Origin: JAPLJM01 sp963708515
GTDB lineage: Bacteria > Desulfobacterota > Syntrophia > Syntrophales > Fen-1087
NCBI GenBank assembly: GCA_963708515.1
Contig: CAVPSX010000011.1
Location: forward strand, 119,570-183,569
Length of the DNA stretch: 64,000 bases
Direction of reading: 5' to 3'
The position numbers and the translations under genes were made by a program. Shown piece after piece: positions 9,091-17,155 of the stretch; within the stretch, counting starts at the first letter, position 1, and every line of letters begins with the position of its first letter. The notes under the pieces were generated by a model. The model was not told where the DNA came from. It saw only the letters and a list, made by a program, of their open reading frames with translations, and made no database searches.

Positions 9091-9840
9091 TTGATCAAAA
9101 TTGAACATCTCTACAAATCCTACGATAAAAAACCTGTCCTCAAAGATGTGACCCTTTCGGTACAACGCGGCTCAATCATGGGGCTCCTTGGTCCCAATGG
9201 CGCAGGAAAGACAACCCTCATCTCCATCCTTACTGGCGTGATCAGTAAGGACAGCGGAAGCATAACTGTAAACGGCATGGATCTCGACCATGAGATCGGC
9301 GCCATACAAACAAGGTGCAGTTACGTGCCCCAGACTCTTGCTTTCTATCCGCGGCTGACAGCCCGCGAAAACCTGGAATATTTTGGCGCCCTGCGGGATC
9401 TGAAGGGAAAGAAACTGAAGGAGAGCATGGAATTCTGCATTGATATCGGAAGCATGCAAGAATTCTTGAATAAACGGGTGGATAAGTGTTCCGGCGGCAT
9501 GAAAAGGCGCTTGAATATGGCCATCGGTCTCCTGAACGACCCGGAAATATTGTATCTGGACGAGCCTACGCTGGGCGTCGATGCGCAATCAAGGAACTAT
9601 ATCCTTAAGACGATAAAAAAGATCAACTCTGAACGGAAGACGACAATCATCTATACATCCCACTATATGGATGAGATTGAGCAGGTTTCCGACGAAATCG
9701 CCATTATCGATGAGGGCAAAATCATTCTTCAAGGCACCAAGCAGGACATTTTGACACGCGCCGATGCCGTTTGCGGCCATGGGACACTTGAGGAGCTTTT
9801 CCTTAAGCTGACAAACATCAGATTGCGCGACGAAGATTGA
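9091..9840 (+). CDS. ABC-2-type exporter, ATP-binding protein
   Basis: About 249 residues from the TTG at 9091, chosen because it has GGAGA 5 bp upstream and gives the usual beginning MIKIEHLYKSYDKKPVLKDV. Earlier in-frame starts at 9028 (ATG) and 9067 (GTG) are possible. Walker A is GPNGAGKT (about residues 34-41), the signature CSGGMKRR, Walker B ILYLDEPT, and the switch histidine is in YTSHYMDE. It is a single ATPase domain of the drug/lipid-export (DrrA/CcmA-like) class. It overlaps or abuts the permease gene and is followed by ACP and ketosynthase genes, so the exported substrate is probably an acyl- or polyketide-derived product. Confidence 0.9.
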   Translation: MIKIEHLYKSYDKKPVLKDVTLSVQRGSIMGLLGPNGAGKTTLISILTGVISKDSGSITVNGMDLDHEIGAIQTRCSYVPQTLAFYPRLTARENLEYFGALRDLKGKKLKESMEFCIDIGSMQEFLNKRVDKCSGGMKRRLNMAIGLLNDPEILYLDEPTLGVDAQSRNYILKTIKKINSERKTTIIYTSHYMDEIEQVSDEIAIIDEGKIILQGTKQDILTRADAVCGHGTLEELFLKLTNIRLRDED

Positions 9841-9854
9841 CCGTAGCATCAACA

Positions 9855-11072
9855 ATGATAAAACTACTTTACATCCTGAAAAAAGAATTTTTACTGATCG
9901 CCAGGGACATCCATGCCGTAACCGTCCTTTTCGTCATGCCGGTCGTTTTCATTCTGATCATGACCCTCGCCATGCGGGATCTGTTTGACCTCCATAGCAG
10001 TGTTGTCATTGACGTCCTCACTGTGAACCATGACGCGGGAAAGCGGTCGGGGATGTTTTTGAAGGCGATGGAAGAACACGACACATTCCGGTTTCACCTC
10101 ATCGAAAAAGACACCGTCACGGAGAGCGTCAAGGAGCAGATGCTGTCCCGTGACTACAAGTTCGCACTGATCATCAAAAACAACTTTTCCGCCTTCGTGA
10201 ATAAAAAAGGGAAGGGAAAGGATGAGAATCCTTTGGAACTCCTCGTTAATCCCACGGTAACCGTCCAGACACAGCTTGTTCTAAAAAGCGCGCTGGAAGG
10301 AAATCTGTCGAAGTTGAGATGGGACGCCTTTATCGATCGCATCGACCAACTGCTGACCCTCGCCGGAATCGACAAGAAGAAACTGAAGGCGGGAAAAGAT
10401 AGTCCCATCGATGTCCAATACGTTTACAAGGGGGGGCGGTATTCCAAGGTGCCTTCCGCCGTCCAGCAGAGCGTTCCCGCGTGGCTCGTGTTTTCCATGT
10501 TCTTTATCGTCATCCCCCTATCCAACACCTTCATATCCGAAAGGGATCAGGGCACTTTCATGCGCCTTAAAAGCATGAATGTTTCGAGACTCTATCTGAT
10601 CCTGGGCAAGATGATCCCTTATCTTCTGCTTAACATGATCCAGGTGATTTTTATGATTGCCGTCGGTGTTTATGTCGTCCCCTTATGCGGCGGCACCGCT
10701 CTTACCATCGGAGATTCCCTGGGTGGACTTATCCTGATCGCCTCCGCCGTGAGCTTCAGCGCCATTTCCGTGGCGCTCCTGATTGCCTCCGTAGCCAGAA
10801 CGACGGAGCAGGCAACGACTATCGGAGCCGTCCTGAATATTATCTTTGGCGCCCTCGGAGGACTCATGGTGCCCAAGTTTGTCATGCCCGGGTTTATGCA
10901 GAACCTCGCCAATTTCTCCCCTATGTCCTGGGGGCTGGAAGGGTTTCTCGATATCTTCCTGCGAAACGGCGGCGTTTCCGATGTCTTACCCAAAAGCCTG
11001 TCCCTGTTTACCTTAGGGCTGGTCATGCTTGGTCTGACGCTGATTTTATTGCGAAGGCAAAGAGAGGTCTGA
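9855..11072 (+). CDS. ABC-2-type exporter permease
   Basis: About 405 residues. There is one N-terminal membrane segment (about residues 20-40), a large extracytoplasmic domain rich in lysine and acidic residues (about 45-215), then five or six membrane segments to the C-terminus. This is the DrrB/YhhJ (ABC2_membrane_3) layout. A TTG at 9837 overlapping the upstream stop is an alternative start, but the ATG at 9855 gives the better N-terminus. With the preceding ATPase it would form the exporter. The ACP start lies 5 bp after its stop. Confidence 0.88.
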   Translation: MIKLLYILKKEFLLIARDIHAVTVLFVMPVVFILIMTLAMRDLFDLHSSVVIDVLTVNHDAGKRSGMFLKAMEEHDTFRFHLIEKDTVTESVKEQMLSRDYKFALIIKNNFSAFVNKKGKGKDENPLELLVNPTVTVQTQLVLKSALEGNLSKLRWDAFIDRIDQLLTLAGIDKKKLKAGKDSPIDVQYVYKGGRYSKVPSAVQQSVPAWLVFSMFFIVIPLSNTFISERDQGTFMRLKSMNVSRLYLILGKMIPYLLLNMIQVIFMIAVGVYVVPLCGGTALTIGDSLGGLILIASAVSFSAISVALLIASVARTTEQATTIGAVLNIIFGALGGLMVPKFVMPGFMQNLANFSPMSWGLEGFLDIFLRNGGVSDVLPKSLSLFTLGLVMLGLTLILLRRQREV

Positions 11073-11077
11073 AACCG

Positions 11078-11344
11078 ATGAAAGGTTCCCTTGATGACGG
11101 ATTGAAGACGGAGTTAAAGAAACTGATCGTTGAAGAGTGCGATCTTACGGTCGATCCGGGGGAAATTGGCGACGACGAACCCCTTTTCGGCAGCGATGCA
11201 AACATCGGTTTGGACTCCATAGACGCCCTGCAGATATCTATAGCGATTGATAAAAAATACAAAATCACCATCACCGACAGCAAGGAAACAAGACGGGTCA
11301 TGAGATCGATAAACACCTTTGCCGACTTTATTCAACCGGAGTAG
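11078..11344 (+). CDS. Acyl carrier protein
   Basis: An 88-residue acidic four-helix-type protein. The phosphopantetheine attachment motif is GLDSIDALQ with Ser47. The preceding LFGSDANIGLDS loop fits the ACPs of specialised pathways (aryl-polyene or polyketide type) more than housekeeping AcpP (usually GADSLDTVE). It begins 5 bp after the permease stop and ends 3 bp before the ketosynthase start, so the genes form one tight operon. No phosphopantetheinyl transferase is present in the window. Confidence 0.88.
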   Translation: MKGSLDDGLKTELKKLIVEECDLTVDPGEIGDDEPLFGSDANIGLDSIDALQISIAIDKKYKITITDSKETRRVMRSINTFADFIQPE

Positions 11345-11347
11345 AGA

Positions 11348-12523
11348 TTGAAAAGAAGGGCATTTATAACCGGAAAGGCGATGACCTGCTCTCTCGGCGA
11401 TTCCCTGGAAGAGATTGTAGGCGCTGTCCGCCATAAGAGAATAAGGCTTGACCGTATCCCCTTTACGCTTGCCTCCCTGCCCTATTCCAAACCATACTAT
11501 CTTATACAACGCAATGTCGGGGATAAGCTGGATGAGCGCTCCGAAGCGTATTTCTATGAGGTTCTCTTCTCTGCGGTGTCCCGCGCTCTCCTCGATGCCG
11601 GCTTGAACAGAACGGAGATCAAGGATATGAACGTGTTCTTCGGCTCTACATCTATGGACGTTCCCGTGTTTGAGGGCAACCACCGCAAGTCATCTTCAAC
11701 TGTTTCGGGGATGTTCCTCCAGTCATCCTATGGGTACGGAAAAATCGCCGGCGCCATCGTTGAGAGGTTCGGAATAGGGGGTAACTGCTATTCCTTTACC
11801 ACAGCCTGCACCTCGAGCGCCAACGCCTTGCTTTACGCCGCAGCCATGATAGAGGAAGGGCTGATAGAGAGGGCTTTGGTTGTGGGCTACGACTTGTTCA
11901 ACAACCTCGGTTTTTACGGGTTTGAAGCCCTGAAATCCATTGCCGAGACGGATTACAGACCCTTTGACAGAACGCGTGACGGACTGATCCTTGGCGAGGC
12001 TTGCGGAGCGGTCATACTGGAAGGAAAACGAAGAAAGACCGGAGATTTCATGCACCTTGGCGGAGCGAATCTCTGTGACACTTACAGCGTCACCAGCCAC
12101 GATGAAGAAGGGTTTGCCGTTGCGGAAACGATGAACAGGGCTCTCAGGCAGGCGGGGATTTCCCCCAGGGACATATGCGCCGTCAAGGCCCACGCCACGG
12201 GAACGGAAAACAATGACAGGACCGAGTGCGCCGCCATGAGGGTAACCTTCGGGTGTGAGATGCCCCCAGTAACATGCGTCAAGCCTTTCATTGGCCACAC
12301 CGTGGGCGCCTGTGGCGTCAACGAGTTGATCCTGTTCACAGAATCGGTAAAGACGGGATTTGTACCCTCCACACCTGGCTTTCGGGAAGTGGACGATGAA
12401 TTGAATCTGACGCCCCTGACGGAAAACATGGAAGCCGGTGAGGGTATATTTATGCTCAACTATTTTGGGTTCGGCGGCAACTGCACGACCCTTATCCTCT
12501 CCAATAAGGGCGATAGGGAATGA
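11348..12523 (+). CDS. Beta-ketoacyl synthase (KAS I/II type)
   Basis: A 391-residue protein starting at TTG 11348 with GGAG 6 bp upstream. The complete thiolase-fold catalytic triad is visible: Cys154 in TTACTSSAN, His282 in KAHATGTEND, and His317 in PFIGHTVGACG. GFGGNCTTLIL near the C-terminus is also typical. It condenses acyl or malonyl units carried on ACP. It is about 20 residues shorter than FabF and rather diverged, and it is paired with a non-catalytic homologue, as in type II polyketide KS-alpha/chain-length-factor pairs. Product unknown. Confidence 0.9.
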   Translation: MKRRAFITGKAMTCSLGDSLEEIVGAVRHKRIRLDRIPFTLASLPYSKPYYLIQRNVGDKLDERSEAYFYEVLFSAVSRALLDAGLNRTEIKDMNVFFGSTSMDVPVFEGNHRKSSSTVSGMFLQSSYGYGKIAGAIVERFGIGGNCYSFTTACTSSANALLYAAAMIEEGLIERALVVGYDLFNNLGFYGFEALKSIAETDYRPFDRTRDGLILGEACGAVILEGKRRKTGDFMHLGGANLCDTYSVTSHDEEGFAVAETMNRALRQAGISPRDICAVKAHATGTENNDRTECAAMRVTFGCEMPPVTCVKPFIGHTVGACGVNELILFTESVKTGFVPSTPGFREVDDELNLTPLTENMEAGEGIFMLNYFGFGGNCTTLILSNKGDRE

Positions 12524-13392
12524 GCGAAATGTATATTCACAGCGCCTCATCCTTTATCGGGGCGGAAAGCACGGACGCAAATTTCTTAAAAGAAAAGCTT
12601 AACAGCTACACCGAGGAACATTTCCGCAGGGTAAACAGATTCATCCTTCTTACCCTGCTAGGCGCCCGTCAGTGTATCCATCATCACGCCCTTGATTTTG
12701 ATACGGCCATTTACCTCACAACGGAGCACGGCAACCTTGGTGAGACCGCTTCGGTTCTCGATGAAATATATACGGCCCGGTCTCTGCCAAAACCATTCGG
12801 TTTCATCAATACGATGAGCAATACCGCGGCTTTCTATCTTGCACGGAACCTGGGCGTCCGGGGCCGCAACATCATGGTCTCCAGCCAGCATCTTTCCTTT
12901 GAAAGGGGGCTGGAGCTTCTGCATGTGGATTTTGCCCTTGGCGCGACAGGGAACGCCCTGATCGGCGGCGTGGATGAGGCCCTCCTTTCACGAGCTGCCC
13001 TGGAAGAACAAACCAATCGCGTCTTTAGGATGGTTAACGGGAGCGGCTGGCTTTATGTTAAGCCTGTGAAGGATGGCGCCTGTGGGGCAATTTCAGAGAT
13101 CCGGTCGTTTAGCGACGGACATTCATGTATGAAATGGATAAGAGAAAGAAGAAGATCGCATACAGACGTCGTTTCTTTCGGCGCCCTCATCGATGATGAT
13201 GAAGCCGCCGCGATGAAGGAAATTTTACATCCCGTTGCCGAGTTTGATTACCTCTGTGACTATGGATATTCAGGCTCAGCCACGGCCTGCGGTGTAAGCC
13301 TGTTCATAATGCTTTTCCATGGAAAAATCCTGCTGCATATCAACAGGGACCAGCGCGGTCATTTTGCAGTCATCGAAGTTGAGAGGTATTGA
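12520..13392 (+). CDS. Ketosynthase-like protein lacking catalytic residues (chain-length-factor-like)
   Basis: A 290-residue protein overlapping the ketosynthase stop by ATGA, so translationally coupled. It aligns with the N-terminal thiolase fold (PKPFGFINTMSNTAAFYLAR, then a GGVDEALL segment) but has Met-Ser-Asn at residues 99-101 where the nucleophilic Cys should be. It lacks an HATGT motif, and its late segment GYSGSATACG stands where GHTxGAAG would be, so both histidines are missing. Size and composition fit the ketoacyl-synthase-2 (PF13723-like) proteins found in aryl-polyene-type clusters. The likely role is as a structural partner setting chain length; this is inference. Confidence 0.75.
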   Translation: MSEMYIHSASSFIGAESTDANFLKEKLNSYTEEHFRRVNRFILLTLLGARQCIHHHALDFDTAIYLTTEHGNLGETASVLDEIYTARSLPKPFGFINTMSNTAAFYLARNLGVRGRNIMVSSQHLSFERGLELLHVDFALGATGNALIGGVDEALLSRAALEEQTNRVFRMVNGSGWLYVKPVKDGACGAISEIRSFSDGHSCMKWIRERRRSHTDVVSFGALIDDDEAAAMKEILHPVAEFDYLCDYGYSGSATACGVSLFIMLFHGKILLHINRDQRGHFAVIEVERY

Positions 13393-13424
13393 AGAACTGC
13401 GACAATACCCTTCCTTTTTCTCTC

Positions 13425-14424
13425 TTATGAAATCTTACGAAGCATCAGGTGGACTTCTTTCTCTGCCTTGCCGGCCATCCTGAGTAGATTGGCAATATTG
13501 GGCAGATCGATCTCGCTGTCTTTTCTTTTGAATGTTCTCGCGCAAACCAAGGCAAAGTTGCGCCAGAGATCGCCTGTCTCCGTCATTTTTTTGTAGGCCT
13601 CCCGCAATACAGGCATCTCCAACGTTCATAAGCTTCCTGAAGAAATGCGGCGTACATATAGCGAAATCCGCCCCCCACCGGTGCCGACCTCTTCCTGCAT
13701 AAGCGCAATGTGTCCCAAAAGTGATCTTATATATTTTTCATTCTTCTTTCCACCGAGCTTTTCGATGATAATTGGCGAGATAGGATATCCCGCGGACCCA
13801 CAGGGGGTCGGGGCACGCAGCATCATGAAATTCGTCCGCTTGATCGATTTCCGAATCAGGGAATTGATGTCGATTTTTTCAGGAATATATGTCGGATAAT
13901 ACATGAAGCCTTTCGGGGCCATGATACCCTTTGCGAACCGGGCGTTCTGCAAATCCTGCGGTTTTATCCGTGTGGGCTCTTCGAAGACCGGTTCACTCAC
14001 CAGATATCCCCGTTTTCTTTACCGAAGATAACGATGTTGTGGGCATTAAATGGGATTCTCGATTCCTGAGGAAAATAGGGAAGCCAGTAAACAGATGTCT
14101 GAACCCCGACAACCTGATTTTTGTCGACCAGTTCACTGAGATCCTCCATGGCCTTTACTTCATCCCGGTATTTCCTGACTTCGAATTTGACCCCAAGGCG
14201 CCTTGAAATCCCGCCAATGATCGATTTGGGAATGCTGCGGTAGGCGATGATCGGCATCCCGCCTGTCATCTCGACAAAAGGCAGAAAAACGAACATCAGT
14301 CCACTGGCAAGTCCGAAAACCATGGGCTCGGGATCTCCAGCCCATGATGCCTTAAAAGCGAAGTTACCGTACCTGTTTCGCAATGCGCATAAGGTCTGTG
14401 CTCATATCGATCCTTGACTTTCAA
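13425..14424 (-). pseudogene. BtrH-like acyltransferase (BtrH_N plus DUF4872), multiply frameshifted
   Basis: The gene runs leftward from a TTG at 14424 that directly follows the TAA of the upstream gene, with GGAGG 8 bp before it. Its first part reads YAHCETGTVTSLLRHHG, the conserved His-Cys head of the BtrH N-terminal domain. The remainder continues in other frames: EPMVFGLASGLMF, then VSEPVFEEPTR, then FRYMYAAFLQEA, and finally EMPVLREAYKKMTETGDLW, which is the DUF4872-type tail. Shifts fall at about 14325-14331, 13998-14002, the C-run at 13670-13676, and about 13618-13630. The restored length of about 333 residues equals the family norm. Butirosin BtrH moves an acyl group from an ACP to an amine. 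Sitting convergent to the ACP/ketosynthase operon, it was probably part of that pathway. Confidence 0.75.
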
Positions 14425-14838
14425 TTATGCATCCTCCCTGAAGTTTATAAGATCGTCCACTTGAATTTTGAATATCTTTGCGTATTCCTGCAACTTATTC
14501 TGGTCCAGTTTTTTGAATACGTTGGGTTTGAAGTGTCGCTTCAATCGCCACACGGCAATGCCCATAGCCTGTGCAAGAGCTTTGGGATCCAGCAACCGTC
14601 TGTACATAAAATATTCTATAGGAGATGATTCATTTCTCAAGACACGTTGCCTGACTTCCTCTGCCTTCTCTTGAAGAGCATCGGCAAAGGGCACCGTCAT
14701 GACCAAATGGTCGTCATATCTTTCAAATTGCGTTTTATATTTACCCTGATCATCGACTTTGTAAATCGTCCAGGCCATCTGTTTCCAGCGTGCTTCGCGG
14801 GTCGTGATCTGGTTTTGCTTGACATCCTTAGTTGTCAT
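14425..14838 (-). CDS. Small HTH-like protein coupled to the BtrH-like gene
   Basis: A 137-residue protein that I do not recognise by name. The N-terminal half is mixed and charged. The C-terminal half (about residues 75-135) contains YRRLLDPKALAQAMGIAVWR followed by LKRHFKPNVFKKL and KLQEYAKIFKIQVDDL, which resembles a Cro/XRE-type helix-turn-helix ending in the typical 'YAKxFxxxVDDLI' helix. Its stop codon abuts the TTG start of the BtrH-like gene, so the two were made together. It could be a local regulator or a substrate-adaptor protein. Confidence 0.6.
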   Translation of the reverse strand: MTTKDVKQNQITTREARWKQMAWTIYKVDDQGKYKTQFERYDDHLVMTVPFADALQEKAEEVRQRVLRNESSPIEYFMYRRLLDPKALAQAMGIAVWRLKRHFKPNVFKKLDQNKLQEYAKIFKIQVDDLINFREDA

Positions 14839-15158
14839 CCTTCCCCCTTTTTTCTCACAAGAGACGGGAAATTTACTTTGTGGTTATAAAATATAAAAAA
14901 GGTTGTTGTAATCAAGCCGGTCACGTCCACCGGGCAGGTAATATAATTGATAATTGTGTTTGTGGCAAGAACAGTTATCATAAACAAAGAGGCAATAAAG
15001 GGAATGCGAAAGGGGTGAGCACGTGGTACGGTGATACGGATTTTTGAAACTTCAGTTCAAATGGTAATCGTGTGGTCAATATTCCATTGACACACAAGAC
15101 TCCTTGTCTTATGACTCGTCAGTAAAAAAGCAATATCTTATCAATCCTGCTTCATACA
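14839..15158. other. Divergent intergenic region between the HTH gene and recQ
   Basis: Apart from a recQ promoter candidate at 15087-15115, no gene or repeat is visible in this AT-rich 320-bp stretch. Confidence 0.6.
15087..15115 (+). promoter_or_regulatory. Candidate recQ promoter with internal inverted repeat
   Basis: TTGACA at 15087-15092, a 17-bp spacer, and TATGAC at 15110-15115. The spacer carries AAGAC-TCCTT-GTCTT (15096-15110), a possible operator between the two boxes. Confidence 0.6.
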
Positions 15159-16970
15159 ATGACTATAAAATCAAAAGTCCTCCTCAAAAGCGTTTTCGGC
15201 TATGACACCTTCTGGCCTCTTCAGGAAGAAATTATTGCTCATATCCTGGAGAATAAGGATGCACTGGTCGTGATGCCCACGGGGGGCGGAAAATCCATCT
15301 GCTATCAGATCCCGGCACTGATATTTGAGGGGTTGACCATCGTGGTTTCTCCTCTGATCTCCCTCATGAAAGACCAGGTGGACCAACTGAAGGAATGCGG
15401 CGTTCCCGCGGTCTTTCTGAACAGCACCTTAAGCGCCTCGCAGTACCGGAGTCATGTGGAACACATCAGGAAAAAGCCGTCAAGTTGCTCTACATGGCGC
15501 CGGAAGCGCTGTTGGCAACAAGGAATATGGCCCTGCTGTCTCATTGAAAGTCGACTGCTTCGCCGTAGATGAGGCGCACTGCATTTCCGAGTGGGGGCAC
15601 GATTTCCGCCCGGAATACCGGCAGTTGATGGAGTTCCGTTCCATGTTTCCCGACGCTGCCTGCGCCGCCCTGACCGCCACTGCCACGTCCCGTGTCCGGG
15701 AGGATATCAGGAAATCCCTGCGGTATCGTCAGCCAATGAGTTTATTGGCCAGCTTCAATCGCCCGAATCTTTTTCTGGAAGTGGCCCCAAAGACGAGCCC
15801 CTCGAACAGACCCTTGAATTCCTGAATCAATATCGGAACGAATCGGGGATCATCTACTGTGCGACCCGCCAGCGGACAGACGATCTTTATGCCGCCCTCC
15901 ACCGAAAGGGTTATTCAGTTCGTCCCTATCATGCAGGGCTTTCGGATGTGGAGCGCGCAGAAAATCAAGACCTTTTCAGCCGGGATGACATCCAGATCAT
16001 CGTGGCGACGATCGCCTTCGGCATGGGGATCAACAAATCCAATATCCGTTTCGTCGTTCATCACGACCTGTCCAAAAGTATCGACAACTACTATCAGGAA
16101 ATCGGCCGGGCCGGTCGGGACGGTCTGCCCGCTCATTGCCTGCTGCTTTTCGGATATGGCGATATCCACAGTGTGCAGTATTTTATAACACAGAAAACGG
16201 AACAGGAGCAAAAGGTTGCCAATATCCTACTGAGCGCTCTCATTGGCTTTGCGGAAACAGATCTCTGCCGTCGCATTCCTCTGCTGCAATACTTCGGAGA
16301 GACATACAAGCCGGCCTCTTGCGGGATGTGCGATAATTGCCGGATCGAGAAAAAGGATTTGGTCGATATTACGATTCCTGCCCAGATGTTTCTATCCTGC
16401 GTCAAACGAACTGATGAGATATTCGGCGCCGGCCACATCATCGATGTATTGCGGGGCTCAAACTCACAGAAAGTATTGAAATTCGGACATGACAAGTTGT
16501 CAACCTATGGGATAGGAACCATGTATTCTGACGGACAATGGCGCCACCTTGCACGCCAATTCATCCAGAAGGGACTGCTGAGTCACGAATACGAACACGG
16601 GTCGTTGAAGCTGACCCCGAAGGCCTGGGAATTTCTGCGGGCCAAAGATACCTTCATGGGAGGGCTGGAAGAGGCAAAAAAAGGAAAGGACGGAAAAGCC
16701 AAAGGAGAGAAAGAGGCGCTGGCACCCTATGATCCTCTATTGTTTGAAGCTCTCCGGAAGAAAAGGAAGCAACTTGCCGATCAGGCAAACCTTCCCCCCT
16801 TTACGATTTTCCATGACAGGACTCTGAAAGAAATGATCACGTGCATGCCCGGAACACTGGATGAATTGGCGGGAATCTATGGGATCGGAGCGGCAAAACT
16901 CGAAAAATATGGCGATATTTTTCTGGCAATCTTAAATCAGCACAGGCATAGTCATAATATCCCGGAATAA
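15159..16970 (+). pseudogene. recQ: recQ: ATP-dependent DNA helicase (three frameshifts)
   Basis: The full-length RecQ sequence of about 604 codons is present but split among frames. Segment 1 has MPTGGGKSICYQIP (Walker A) and SPLISLMKDQV. After about 15475 the frame moves to KLLYMAPEALLATR. After about 15535 it moves to CFAVDEAHCISEWGHDFRP (DEAH box) and ALTATATSRVREDI. After about 15785 it moves to the helicase C-domain (IIYCATRQRT, QEIGRAGRDGLP), the zinc-binding CGMCDNC, the winged helix, and a C-terminal HRDC domain. All three shifts have the sense of single-base deletions. RecQ unwinds DNA 3'-5' in recombination repair. Either a pseudogene or a badly sequenced gene; the intact motif series makes its identity secure. 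Confidence 0.9.
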
Positions 16971-17155
16971 TCAAAATCATCCGAGGACAAAACGACACGC
17001 CCCCCGATTTATCGAAGGACAACAGATATAGACATCAACCCGTCATACGTCGAACAGCCCATCACACCCGTCCCCATGACGCCTGATCAGCGGGTCTAGC
17101 GAAAAGGATTTCTGCGCCACGGTGAAACTATTTTTCATCGGTTATAAAAGGTGGC

